This document shows, in pieces, positions 1 to 12,215 of a DNA stretch of 64,000 nt. The position numbers and the translations under genes are program-made. Origin of the DNA: Diphasiastrum complanatum. Its lineage: Eukaryota; Streptophyta; Lycopodiopsida; Lycopodiales; Lycopodiaceae. The notes beneath the pieces are model-generated. The model ran no database searches, was not told where the DNA came from, and worked only from the letters and a program-made list of their open reading frames with translations. The stretch spans positions 19,416,149-19,480,148 of the forward strand of contig CM055106.1 of NCBI GenBank assembly GCA_029204225.1, given 5' to 3'. How positions within the stretch are numbered: position 1 is the first letter of the stretch; every line of letters begins with the position of its first letter.

Positions 1-255
1 CTTGCTATACAGTACATTGAGCAGTGACTTGACTTTTTAGGGCTTTTTGCTAAAACTCACTCATGCTTTGCTACTTTTTTCTTACCATAACCTAGAATGA
101 AGTATAGCCTTTTGAACATAACCATGCCTTCACATGTGTTGCTGGGTTTTAACCTGGAAATTCCAATTTACTATACTGTTCATTCCGTAAGTCTTGTTTG
201 TATATTGATTTGAGTTATGTCTTGAACATTCTTGAAACACATGGATTTGTGCAAG
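1..255. other. Left edge, no gene seen
   Basis: AT-rich DNA with no reading frame of recognisable family. It ends at the first copy of the 8-bp target duplication (248-255) of the MITE that follows. Confidence 0.4.
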
Positions 256-464
256 CATAGTTGCATCGAACCGCAGTTTGAACCACCTAACACGGTCTGA
301 ACCATAGAAACGTTCGAAACATTTCGAACTGGTTTGAACCGTTTTTGCCCCCCCCCCAAAAAAAAACAACGGTTTGAACCGTTTGCCAATTCGAACCCAG
401 CTAGCCGGTTCAAACCAGGACAAACTGGGACGAATTGGCCGATTCAAATCGGCTTGCAACACTG
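256..464. mobile_element. hAT-like MITE with 8-bp target-site duplication
   Basis: A 209-bp non-coding element. The identical 8-mer tgtgcaag lies directly on both sides (248-255 and 465-472). The left end starts CATAGTTGCATCG. The right end, reverse-complemented, starts CAGTGTTGCAAGC, so the imperfect inverted termini share CAnnGTTGCA. An 8-bp duplication and CA-type ends are typical of hAT transposons. The interior is built from short palindromic units of the type GGTTTGAACC and GATTCAAATC around a C-run/A-run at 350-367, like subterminal transposase-binding repeats. Related copies lie at 8466-9153 and about 32499-32818. Confidence 0.8.
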
Positions 465-472
465 TGTGCAAG

Positions 473-2290
473 AATGACAACATCCAGCTCCGACATACGG
501 GTTAGAACGGCATGGGGTTGCCCTAACACTGTTTTGAATGTTCTTGCCTATTCTAATGGTAATTTATATTGTTAGTGTTTCCTACAACATACTGTCTCAC
601 ATGTAAGTTCTATTGGGTTTTAGAGAGGTTAAATTAGAGATACGCCTTGTTTTTCCTGGAAAGCATGGATTTGCTCAGAAAATATGACGTTGGGTCACGA
701 CTTGCCATTTTCACTCGGAGGTCGTTAGGATTAGTATGGCATGGATTCGCCCTAATTCCTACCCATTTGTCCAAGCTGGTCCTATTCATTTTGCAAGTAG
801 TAAATGCGGTTTACTTTGAATGCGTAGAACTATTATGATTTAACTAATATGGACTGGTACCCTATGAGATGGTCAGTATGGCTTACGCCCTGATATGGTA
901 CTAGGATGGTGACAGGTACTAGCTGGACGCCTTGAAATAATTTTTACCTTACTGTGCTTTTTGGAACACTGTATGATCTTTTCAGCTTTATTTTTCCTTG
1001 TTAGTTTATGAATAAAGGTTTCAAAAGGTTTGGTCTTGACTTGTCAAGAGGAACTATGTAAAATTTTGTAATCTCTCTAGGCATCCTTGGGATGTAAATT
1101 TGACTATCCTTTAGCCAGGATAGTACCAAGCCTTTACCTTACTTTGATTCATAGGCTAAATTAGGCTTTTTCACTTGTTCCGTCCTCAGGTTGGTTTCAA
1201 GATGTTGTCATTCTAGGTTATGGGGAGCCCCTTCCTCAGCCAAACCTTTTTATTCAAACTTTGACTTGTTGTATGAGGAAGACCGTTAAATTGCATGATT
1301 TCATTATCAATACCGATAGAGCTACTTGTTTGGTCGTTGGGCCTGACGATAAAGTTCTTTGTTTAATTAATTTACTTGAGACTTTAAATTGGGTGAAAAT
1401 CTATATGAACTTTGTTAAGAAAAAAGATCTTCTTGGTGCCATTTAAGGTTTATACAATAATTTGGCAAATTGGATGACTTCGTTGATAAGTTTGACGATG
1501 AAGAAAGATTTTTCAATTTACACATTAGAAAGGTTTTCTCGTGCCTTGAAAAAGAAAATGGGGTTGCTCTTACCGAACCTACTCCTCCTCCCGAAGCACC
1601 CTTATCTCTTCATCCAATTATTTTTGTTGATGACCTAGACAAGGACAATGCGTCTCAGTTAGAAATTGTGATATTGGTGATCAATCCATGTATGAATTCT
1701 GTCATGCTAAAAGTTGGAACCTAGCCATAGTATTGAGTTCAAATCCTCCCGTACCTCTTATAAACTTTAAGCTTTCCTTGTGTCAACTTTCTTGCCTCCT
1801 TTCCTATGGATCTTTGGGTTATTCTTGCACATCTTACTGAAAAGGAAATACAGACCTGCAAACTTGCCGCTCTTCGTAAAACCCTGCTCTTGAGACGCCC
1901 ATTGCTTTTGATACTGTTATTCACATGAATAAATTTGAACCCTCTCATTGTCCTTCTTAGCAGACCTAGGCCAGAGTTAGAGGTCACTTTGATACTGGCT
2001 TTAGCGCCCCCCCTCCATCCTGCTGACTACAGCCTGCTTAGAACTTTGGAGAACTTTGGACTCTGGAGTGACACTCATAAATTTGTAAGACTGTTCATGC
2101 AATCTAGTTTAAAGTTGATCAACTTTCAAGCCCGTTATTTGTGATTTCAGGTTCACCTAGTTACTAATGATTAATTAGTAGCATGGGACAAGGCTTTTCA
2201 TTATCTCTATTGTTGATGTATACAGGTGACTGTACACTCCAAGCTCCCTCGGTCTTCAGATTCCAGAAGTAAGAAACATTGTAACTATTC
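473..2290. other. Intergenic DNA, unrecognised ORF fragments
   Basis: Short plus-strand open stretches occur at 1261-1446 and 1470-1724 in different frames, the second rich in Asp/Glu/Phe followed by prolines. They look like a decayed ORF interrupted by frameshifts. I recognise no family. Nothing supports a cellular gene here. Confidence 0.35.
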
Positions 2291-2321
2291 ACCTGTAGCC
2301 TGCCTCACACATTGACAATTG

Positions 2322-2850
2322 AATTTTGAAGATGGAAATGTAGATATTGCAATTGAGATGGTAGCAAGAAGTAGAGGTTGCTAGCAAGTTTGCTAGTAAG
2401 GGAGGGGCGAGAAGATGGAAATGTAGATATTGCAATAATGAAAAGAGTGGAGGTGCTGATAGAGTTCGTGCCCATCTTCTTGGAGAGAAGGGGAAAGGCA
2501 TCAATGCTTGTCCTCATATTCCAGAGGTGAAGAAGGCTGCACTTGCAACCCTTGCAGCATCCTTGGATGCCCCACATGCGACACTATCTCTTGCTCCTAC
2601 AGCTCACACCACTCCATCAGCAGCACCATCTTCATCGGGCTCGGGACCAGATGTTGCTTCTTCTCACTCTAGGCAAGATGATGCTGAGACTTAGCCTAAC
2701 CTTCCACATCCACATGTTTCAGTGATTCCGCATGGTAGGCAAGCAACTCTTGCTGCTACATGGCATCCAGGTAGAAGGGCACAAGTAGATGCTGCGGTAG
2801 CTAAATTTTTTTAAAGCAACGATATTTCATTCGATGTCTACATTCTTGTA
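2322..2850 (+). pseudogene. hAT transposase N-terminal fragment (BED zinc finger)
   Basis: The frame beginning at 2407 reads WKCRYCN, then GGADRVRAHLLGEKGKGI, then NACPHIPEVKKA. This is the BED-type zinc finger of plant hAT transposases (C-x2-C, later His, then Cys). After a Ser/Thr/Pro/Ala-rich linker it reaches VDAAVAKFF and SNDISFDV, which match the start of the DUF659 region that follows BED in these proteins. There are in-frame stops near 2692 and 2812, and nothing recognisable follows, so it is a truncated relic. A 26-bp segment of the finger (2411-2436) also occurs at 2328-2353, so part of the finger was duplicated. It might belong to the source family of the hAT-like MITEs in this window, but no terminus links them. 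Confidence 0.7.
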
Positions 2851-3650
2851 GTGTTTTTTAATTTTTTCAGACTTATATTAAAAATTTTAATGACATGGCA
2901 TTCACATTCCCAACTTCTCAAAAACGTTCCTGTTCACAGGGGTCCCATTCCCTAGTAACTATGCTTTAAGTGGTCCTTAATTTTCACAAGGTAACTGCTC
3001 GTGATTCACAAAAGATAGTACCTACATGGTTGCTAGTAATTCCATGTAAGCATATACTTCATGTGGTACTTGGTTCACGATCTTGGTTTGTCTCCTATGT
3101 CCTTGTCTCTGAGGCAATTTTCTTTGGCATTCTTATAGAAAAAAGACAATGGACACTAACGGCTTTGACAATACCTAGTGTTGATGTAAAAATATTCTAC
3201 TGTGGTTGCGGTTGCAGCATTGCTACACAGAGCCCACAAAGGTCGATCAAGCATTCTTACATTTAAAACTCCTCACATCAACTTCAACCTATGATTGAAA
3301 TATTCTTAGAAAGTTATTAAATAACAGCTACCTCATGGTTTCCACTCAGATGAAAAAATCTAAATGATTGTAATCTTTCTAACTTCATTTTCAAATTTAA
3401 TATTCTCAGACGTAGAGAGAGTCCACCCAGAACATACTTGTTTCTACACATCCAAATTTTGAGCTACCACTTTCAAAAAAAGTCAATGCTAGCTATCACA
3501 TATTCTCAGCACAGAAGGCAACATTTCATAAAGCAAATGTTTGAGAAACTGGAAGCTTGAACATGTACTGCAGTTTTTAACACAAAATGGAATCTTCCTA
3601 TTCAAGACTCTTGAATATTTTGTTAGAATCCAGGGCAAGTAGTGATAGAC
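2851..3650. other. Region 3' of the visible Mei2-like exons
   Basis: AT-rich sequence in which I looked for the third RRM of the Mei2-like gene on the minus strand and did not find it. It may be intron. If the last visible exon is read through instead of spliced, a stop occurs near 3600. Confidence 0.35.
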
Positions 3651-6600
3651 CTGGAGGTGAGTTGTTGAGTGGAGAATGTGCTTGCTGGCGATGGGGTCGT
3701 AGCTCTTCTTGCTCCAGCTCTTGACTTAGTTGCTGCATAAGGCTGTTAAAAAGGTTGCAAGAATATGATTAACTTTCCAAGAATTTCTACAAACAGATTC
3801 TGCATAATCTCGAGTGCAAGATACCTGACTTCCCACAAATGATGGCCAAAATACTGACATTAACAATCTAGAATCTCTTGCATGCGGTGTTTCGATGCCT
3901 ATGCTAAACAAGAGAGAAATCTTAAGAGCAATAATGTGAGGATGGATTGCAGATGTAATCGGAAATAAAATACAATGAAACTCCATCTCAAATGAAAGGA
4001 GACAACAAAAGGTGCGTATATATGGCTTTTTGAAGGGTGATGAAGGTCACTATATATATGGTATCTGTTTTTCTTTACAAAATGCTGTCAAATGGACTCA
4101 CTCCTCATATTTTATTCCCTAATAATGCACTTTTCATTCGTAGCTTTCATTCATTCATTAAGTTCCTCATCTAGTAAAAGGCTAAAGCCAAAGTACAAAA
4201 ACAATCCCACCTCCTTTTACCAAACGTTGCTCAATGGACCATAGCTCGTGTTTTTTATCAAGCGACAAATGCATCTAGGTTTGTTGATATAGGGTTTCAC
4301 AAATACTAACTCCTGTTCATGCATTACGTTTCTGATCTAGTAACACAGAGACACTTGAGCTTGCAAGAAGTAAGTTCATATATCCTTGAGGCTTACAGAA
4401 TTATAGTAAATGAAGGCTTCTCCATTGTCATATTTCAAAACTAAACACAAACCTGCGGCGAGCACCACCAGGACGGCTTGGCTCAAGTTTAATTCGTTTG
4501 CCAGCAATATCGCTTCTATTCAAAGCCCGTAGTGCTGCCTCGGCAGATCTAACATCATAAAATTCTATGAATTTGTGATGGTGCTTGTGGGGAGTTTCAC
4601 GTATCTGCCCATGAGAAAAAATTTCAGTTGAAACTCCAAAAATGCTAGCTTCAAAAATTCAAGAGTAACAATTTGTAAAAGCTCCAAGCAAATAATCTTA
4701 TCTCAGGTCCACTTGGCATTACCTCTTTCACTTCACCATATTTACCAAAAATTTGCCGTAAGTCATCATTAGACACTGAAGCATCAAGGTTGAATACTAC
4801 CAAAGTCCCTTGATTTACATCCTTATCAGAAGGATTATCCTGCAATTTTCGATGAAAAACATGTCAACCACAAAAAAAAAATTCCATGTTCTCTATCCAT
4901 CAGTTGAATGAAAAGCAAAAAATAGGGAAAAACTTACACCAAGGCCCCAAAATACGAAAAACAGTTGTAAGAGGCTGACTCACAGGTTATTCATAACTAG
5001 CACAGAAAAGCTTTTTTCAAGTCTTCAAATGAAGCTTCATCAGCCAGTCTATTGTCTCTGATCATAATATCTAGATAGCCTTTATTATAAATACACCTGA
5101 GAGATCTTGATGTGGACCAAGTCAACCAATTCAAAGATTTTAAGTGCTGGAATGCAGTGGGGCTACAGTTCCAATTTGGATCTACAGAAAATTCCTAACC
5201 ATGGATTACATTGCTCAGCATACTGCTCTTACCAAACACAGAATGTTATCACCTTTGGTATAGAAAAATGAATGTCTAGCTTTCTTCTTCGCAATGGCTT
5301 GTTCTGAAGTGCGCGCATTGCACTTCGGGCTGCTCGAATATCATAATAAGATATCATAACAAAGCCACGGTGCTTACAGGCTGTATATAGTGTGCGTATA
5401 GCACCATATTGCTGCATCACAGGAAATACAGTAACACGACACTTAAAAAAGTACCTGCAAACCATTTATATAAATGTAAAAGGGAGGAATCTATTGCCAT
5501 TTCACATCCTAAAATTTAAAATTGTCAGAGTTAAATAATCACTTTATTCTGAATCTTACAGTGAAATTTGAACTCCCTTAGTAAGAAGTTCATCTGACAG
5601 ATTCACAGAAATATAACACAAAGGCTAGAACAATCACAGAGAGAATGGTTTTAAGGTAACCATGAATGTTGTCATCCTACCATATTAAGTCTGTCAAAAA
5701 ACCAAACAGCAATCCACATTATGTTACAGTAAGAGTCGCTACACCTGGCAGATATTTGAGCAACTAGCTTTATTTTCGTTTTGCAATGAACTATAGAAAT
5801 GCACACACCTCAAACAGAGAACGAAGCTCACTATCCTCAATGTTGCTGTTGATATTTCGCACAAAAAGGGTTCTAGAAGGATGTTCCCCAAATGGGTGTT
5901 CACCTGCCACTGATGCAAGCCCTCCAGATTGAGTAGTATGACCTGCCAAAACGTCTACAACACGTTCGCCATTCATGTAAGCACCAAGCCCATCTAGTGG
6001 ATCGGACTCGAGCTCCATTCCACCGCCACTGCTGAAAAGATCAAAATCTTCTGCTTCTTCTGCGTTGTTGAAGTATACAGCAGAGCCAAAATCATCTGTA
6101 ACCCCTGCCAATAGCTCCTCTTCATTATCAGGAAGGAGATTGCCAATGGTATGTGATTCCAACTCTTCAATTGATCCAAAAAGATCTTCGCTATCTTCTT
6201 CTCCATTGCAGTGTGACGTTGCAATCTCAAAGGTACGGCCAAAAATCTCTGTTTCAGAAAAGCTCACTGCAAAATAATTCAAGATATGGGGTTGATAAGA
6301 TCTAGGTTGATCTATCTTTTCAGATATTGCCAATACAATATACTAACGCGATATCTTTCAGAAAACTACCTTGTAATCCAAACAAAAATTCAGATGCACC
6401 TTGCACAGCGCTGCTCATCCAATAGCAACATCAATTTCAAGATAACTCCACAGGAAACAAAGAGTTACACGAAGGAAGCCTCTACTTCATGACCCCTCTA
6501 TGCATCTCATGCATTTGACAGAGACCGACAAAACTGTCCTAACTAGTAACCAGTTTCAGATTGGTTGCTCAAAACAATTTCCTTGCAAAATGTATCACCA

Positions 6601-7063
6601 AACAATAGATAAAAAATAAGCAACCAAACCGTATCTCTAATATGCAGTAATGGTATTAGTAATGTTATAAGTTGCAATACTAATGCCATTCCTGACATTC
6701 AATAATCCATACAAGCAATGCTTGTGAAACGTGATACTTACATTTTTCATGAAATAGTGCAGGAAATGAGCTTGAAAAGATGCTCGTATCTCCATTCCTG
6801 ACATAAGGCTCCCCATTCATCTTGAAGGAGGAGGAAAGGGTAGAGAGATTTTGTTGAGCTACAGGGACTTCATCTGCTGTTGTACAGAAAAACGAAATGT
6901 TCTCTTTTCTTTCAGCACCACTAACAGAATGATCTGGCTTCAACTTCCCATTGAAGTTTTCTCTAGACCAGTCTTTGCCAGAAAGAGCGCACTTGTTACG
7001 TGGAGAAGATGTAGGATCAGCAGTAATAGTTGCATAAAAGAGAGATGAAGCTGTCGAATCCAT
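3651..7063 (-). CDS. Mei2-like RNA-binding protein (3' end missing)
   Basis: RNA-binding protein of the plant Mei2-like (AML) family, linked in other plants to meiosis and organ initiation. Six phase-consistent exons are seen: 7063-6742 (ATG at 7063), 6266-5809, 5411-5253, 4839-4723, 4604-4453 and 3742-3651, together about 433 residues. The first two carry the divergent, acidic N-terminal region. GEHPSRTLFVRNINSN opens RRM1, which continues as KHRGFVMISYYDIRAA in the third exon. RRM2 is in the next two (GTLVVFNLDASVSNDD, then HHKFIEFYD), ending GGARR. The sixth exon starts SLMQQLSQELEQEE, the conserved stretch after RRM2. All junctions used are GT/AG. The diagnostic C-terminal RRM3 is not found, so the gene runs off the left edge or has been truncated. 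An acceptor near 7140 probably starts a 5'UTR segment of the ATG exon. Confidence 0.9.
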
Positions 7064-7140
7064 TGGATGCAATCATTCTATTCCCAACCCTACCACATCA
7101 ATTAGACCACTGTCAGAATAAGCATTTCAAGTAATCCTGC

Positions 7141-7640
7141 ACAAGGAAATAGCTCTCTAAGATCTTATTGCATATGTTTAAAACTGAATTTCAACGCTGA
7201 TAATTTAAAACTCCTAGGGATAACTAGAAGGCAATGGTTCAATAAAAGTGGGTTGCTCACAGGGGTCAAAAACCTCAAATGATTCTTACAAGCCTACTTG
7301 GTAAAGTCGCATGGGTCTAATTCTGCAGCAATTTCAATCTCATGACAGCATAAATCAAACCTTCCATCCAACGAACAACTTCAAATGTCTCGCAAATATA
7401 AAACAGCTCGCTGTCTGCATCTGGTTTGTAACAGATAAAACTCCCTGAAAAGTTTTGATGATAAGAATGCTTGAAACAACCCTTCAAAGAATTCCACTTT
7501 AGCCATCAGCGTGCAAGTATGGTTGATAAATGAAGCCAAATTTTCCGTAAAACCAATGACTTGTGGAAGATTCATTCCATCAATCCACCAGGCAATGAGT
7601 TCTTTTAGTGAGAGAGTATTCATTCCTGCTTGCTCTAGAG
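7141..7640. other. 5' flank of the Mei2-like gene
   Basis: No recognisable coding sequence. The minus-strand open frame at 7381-7623 has no family resemblance and probably lies in the 5'UTR, an intron or the promoter. Confidence 0.35.
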
Positions 7641-7659
7641 AGAGAGAAATTGAGATAGA

Positions 7660-7762
7660 GAATTAGAATTATTATTATTAACGTCTTTTGGTACCCAAAG
7701 GTACATAAGACAAAAGAGAGTACAATTGTAACGGAGCATGGTCCGCGTCCGGACTTATTTAC

Positions 7763-7763
<1 letters not shown>
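7660..7763 (-). mobile_element. LINE copy A, 3'-terminal fragment
   Basis: Only about 104 bp of the 3' end of a LINE remains. On the minus strand it carries the family's terminal hairpin (7683-7711; arms GTCTT/AAGAC and GTACC/GGTAC), followed by a TTAATAATAATAA stretch and a degenerate TC tail. Its 5' end abuts the (GA)n tract at 7764-7836, which is the tail of copy B. Confidence 0.65.

Positions 7764-7836
<73 letters not shown>
7764..7836. repeat. (GA)n microsatellite, tail of LINE copy B
   Basis: About 73 bp of pure GA dinucleotide. On the minus strand it is the (CT)n 3' tail of LINE copy B and directly touches the truncated 5' end of copy A. Confidence 0.9.
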
Positions 7837-7840
<4 letters not shown>

Positions 7841-8733
7841 TTTATTAATGTCTTTTCCATGCCAAAAGCCATATAAGACTGGAGAGGTAGTACAACAGAG
7901 TAAATGGAACTCGGACGGGGCAGTGCCATCAACAAAAAACTAGACTAAAACTAGAACGTAAATCGCTTATGTAAAGAAAGCTCATCTCTCACGCAGGAGA
8001 GGAAATAGATGGCCGTAGCTCAAAACATCTCTCACGTAGGAGAGGGATAAGAATCTGAAATTTTAAGTTCTGCAATTTTAACCAAGACCTGGCGTCCGTC
8101 TCGAAAGAGAGTCCGGAAACCATTGGCCTTAGCATTTGCGATGATTTTCTTTCTCTCAGTCCATTGAATGGGAGTCAAGTCTTCATCCATAAAAATAGTA
8201 GACCCCTTCAGGCAGCCTCTTTTACGCAAAACCTTTTGATGAAGCAAAGCATCCTTGAATCGCAGAAACACTGTGGTGGGTTGGAGCTTACCCATCCAAG
8301 CAGCAGTTATGACATCCTCTTTGAGACCAAAGGTGGAATGAATAAAAGCATTTGCCTCAGCCATGAGGTCCTTACCCGCAAAAGAAGTTCCCCTAACCCT
8401 GACATTGAGGGCTTTGAGATCTCGTTTTTGATGTTCTTGAATAGATTCAGAAATAACCTGCTTAGCATAGTTGTGTCGAATCGCGATTCATTGAAAGAAC
8501 TGCGATTTGAAAGACCTTTTCGAAAAGGTCCGGTTCGAACTATTTTTTGACTGTTTGAACCATTTTAAAAAAAAAAAAAAAAACTCGTCGCCTCCTCGCG
8601 ACCTCCTGCAGCCTGCTCGTTACCTCCCCCTGCTCGTTACCTCCCCTTGGGCCCTGAAGCTTCCCAAATTTCTGCGCCTGAGAGAGAGAGATCCGAGACA
8701 TTGGACAAAATATAGATCCACGAGTCTGGAGAG

Positions 8734-8738
<5 letters not shown>

Positions 8739-8778
<40 letters not shown>
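8739..8778. repeat. (GA)n microsatellite in the MITE
   Basis: About 40 bp of GA dinucleotide in the interior of the 688-bp MITE. It is not adjacent to any LINE end. Confidence 0.85.
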
Positions 8779-8782
<4 letters not shown>

Positions 8783-8851
8783 GGAGTTGTGTGAGAGGGG
8801 TGGAATTGTGTGTGTCACGTGTGGCTGTTCAGTGTGTGTGACTATTGACAA

Positions 8852-8852
<1 letters not shown>

Positions 8853-8907
<55 letters not shown>
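8853..8907. repeat. (GT)n microsatellite in the MITE
   Basis: About 55 bp of GT dinucleotide inside the 688-bp MITE. Confidence 0.9.
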
Positions 8908-8910
<3 letters not shown>

Positions 8911-9836
8911 TGTCATTTTCGTGAAATTCGAATCATTGAACATTTGCTAATTTACCACTAAATAACCATGCACATGGTACATTGGAATATGACATATGTA
9001 ATATGTAATATGAATGTTGTGACATTAATGTTTTAAAAAAAAAACCTAAAACCGATTCGCTGATTCGAACCTGGAGAAGTCGATTCTTTCCCGATTCAAA
9101 CTCGATTCAAACACGGTTCGAAAAGGCGATTCGAAAGGTACCCTCAAACATTGCTGCTTAGAACTCTTGAGCACATCGGCCCAAGAACTCTTTGATTGGC
9201 GAAGTTGCTGCTCCAAGGAGTGAACCCGTTCTTGCAGCTACTTTGCCTTGTTTTCTGAATCTGCATTGCCGCTTCCTTCTTCTCCATCTTTATCTGATTC
9301 CATTTCATTTTTTGAGGTAAGTAACATCAACCTCAAGAATGCCAACTTTACCCTGTAGGGCTAAGACCGTGTTCTCCAGAGTGGAGATTTGGAATGCTTG
9401 TTTCTTGATGATCGCAAGCAAGGATGCATTGTCCTCATGAAGAGAATCAATGATACGGGGAAAACCAAATAAAGATTCAGCTGAAAGAGAGGGAGACAAT
9501 GGGGGGGGTGAAGATGAAGGGGTGAAAGAGGGAGAGGAGGAAGAAAGAGTAGAGGGGGTAGTGGCAGTGGGAGAAGAGGTGTAGCTTGCGGGAGTGGAGG
9601 GTAGGGGCGAGGGAGAGGAAGCAGGAGAGGGAGGGGGCAAGGTAAAGGGATTGGGAGCTCTAATAGGGATGGCTAAGAAGACAAAGGGAGAAGGGGGAGG
9701 GGTTTTCTTCCCTTTCCGATTCACAGATTGCCAGTCAGCCATAGTACCACGGCTAGATACAGGTTTAATGAGGGAAAAGGTAGAGGAAAGGCAAGGACAG
9801 ACAAAAGGAAGGGCAGGGATAGCGAGGGGGCAGCAG

Positions 9837-9900
9837 GAGCTCAGGAGGCAAAAGGGAGAGCTCAGGAGGCAAAAGGGAGAGCTCAGGAGGCAAAAGGGAG
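9837..9900. repeat. Three tandem 21-bp units in the LINE 5' region
   Basis: The purine-rich unit gagctcaggaggcaaaaggga is repeated three times, almost perfectly, upstream of ORF1 of LINE copy B. Such monomers in a LINE 5'UTR can act as internal promoter repeats. Here that is only a possibility. Confidence 0.75.
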
Positions 9901-10169
9901 GGCAACAACAGGGACAAGTACATGTAGCAAGAAGACAAGGGCAGGAATAGGTAGGAGGGAGGTAGAGGGAGGGAGAGGGAGATGGGCAGGCAGTGGGACA
10001 GGTAGTGAGGGAGACAGGGCAGGAACAGGGTGCGATGACAGGAGGGGCAGATAGCGAGGCAGGTTAGCGATGGCAGGGTAGTGGTGGAGGGCCAGCGATG
10101 GCAGGGTAGCGATGGAGGGCAGCGAGCAGCAGCAGCAAGGTAGAGATCTCAGCAGCAGGGCGCCATCAC

Positions 10170-11298
<1,129 letters not shown>

Positions 11299-11384
<86 letters not shown>
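11299..11384. repeat. (GA)n microsatellite, tail of LINE copy D
   Basis: About 86 bp of GA dinucleotide with one interruption. It is the minus-strand CT tail of LINE copy D and touches the truncated 5' end of copy C. Confidence 0.9.
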
Positions 11385-12098
11385 TCTTTATTAATGTCCT
11401 TTAGATACCCTAAGGTACATAGGACTAAGAAAAGGTATATGTCAAGTGTGTACAATAGGAGCATAAAGCTCAATTACCTACAAATAACAACTGCAAAAAT
11501 AAACTGCCTATAAGATGGCTGGCCTAGTCAGGGTCCATCAGCATGGTGTAGTGGATGTCCATCAGCCTGGAAGAAATGATGTATGGTGTGCTGTGAGGGA
11601 ATCACTGAATGTGCCACAGACCTCTGTCGTCTAGTGGGCTGTCGGTGTCGTCTCTGCTATCATGACGCTCTGGACTGTGACCTAGGACCTGACTGTCTTT
11701 CTGGGCATCGACACTGTCTCTGCTGCCTATGTCTGGAAGCATCTGGAATCTCAGCTTCTCCATCAGAATCAATACACAGAGGAACCTCGGATTTCAGTCT
11801 CCGACAGGATAAGCACTCATTGATGGTCAACTGTAGGAAGGTGTATTTGTATCCAGTATCCTCATCCTCAGGTCTGACATCTCTCGGATCATCAATGCGA
11901 CACATCTGGGGTCCTCATATGAGATCAAGGTAGAGAGTGTGGCTGGGTGCTCCCTGAATAAACAACAATATCTCCCTCGTATCTCATAGTAAGCTGAGCA
12001 TTTGAAGAGAAAATGTGACTCATCCTCGGTCTCATGAATATCGCACATACGAGAAAATCAGGCCTCTCATGGGATATCACTGTATTTGCTGGTCACAA
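11385..12098 (-). mobile_element. LINE copy D, 5'-truncated
   Basis: Same family as copy C. On the minus strand it has the zinc-finger segment MCDIHETEDESHFLFKCSA (12048 downward), then YYEIRGRYCCLFREHP, the stretch SYEDPRCVALMIREM, a short variable tail and the terminal hairpin (11395-11425). The 5' break, at about 12098, joins a gypsy integrase fragment, not a CT tract. Confidence 0.78.
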
Positions 12099-12215
12099 CT
12101 AGGATAGCATTATGTTGTTGCTGCGTATGTGGTAAATATGTAATAAAGTCCATGGAAATACTCTCCCATCTCCCTTCTGGTATAGGTAATGGGCTATATA
12201 TTCATGCATTTTAAT
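12099..12215 (-). pseudogene. Ty3/gypsy integrase fragment
   Basis: The minus strand reads PLPIPEGRWESISMDFI, then TYLPHTQQQHNAI. This is the start of the gypsy integrase catalytic core, which includes its first Asp (SMDF). It is cut off by LINE copy D at about 12098, and no continuation was found on the far side of the LINE array. Confidence 0.7.

Larger units (their letters stand above)
8466..9153. mobile_element. hAT-like MITE inside LINE ORF1
   Basis: A 688-bp non-coding insertion flanked by the 8-mer ctgcttag at 8458-8465 and 9154-9161. Its left end starts CATAGTTGTGTCGAATCGCG. The right end, reverse-complemented, starts CAATGTTTGAGGG, so the termini share CAnnGTT. Subterminal units of the type GATTCGAA and GGTTCGAA are dense near both ends, as in the copy at 256-464. 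The interior holds a GA tract (8739-8778), a GT tract (8853-8907) and a GC-richer block (8586-8700). Confidence 0.75.
8032..9742 (-). pseudogene. LINE ORF1 protein (RNA-binding/coiled-coil), broken
   Basis: The start at 9742 gives MADWQSVNRKGKK, then a Pro/Ser/Thr-rich stretch, then a coiled-coil-like region rich in Leu, Gln and Glu (9430-9180). After a MITE insertion it resumes with RDLKALNVRVRG, continues FIHSTFGLKEDVITAAW and VLRKRGCLKGSTIF, and ends at 8032. The order coiled coil, RRM-like domain and basic C-terminal domain matches L1-type ORF1 proteins. Breaks seen: a stop/frameshift near 9305, a further stop near 9240, and the MITE. If the MITE and one target-duplication copy are ignored, the frame across the insertion site is continuous. 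That the encoded protein is an RNA chaperone is inferred from the family. Confidence 0.7.

Noticed and set aside
1261-1724. Two adjacent plus-strand frames that could be one gene
   Set aside because: They are in different frames, unrecognised, and lie beside transposon relics. Not enough to call a gene.
7381-7623. 80-codon minus-strand frame upstream of the Mei2-like gene
   Set aside because: No recognised family and no clear splice link to the ATG exon.
8507-8924. Open frames of Arg-Glu, Ser-Leu or Cys-Val repeats
   Set aside because: They are translations of GA, CT and GT microsatellites in a MITE.
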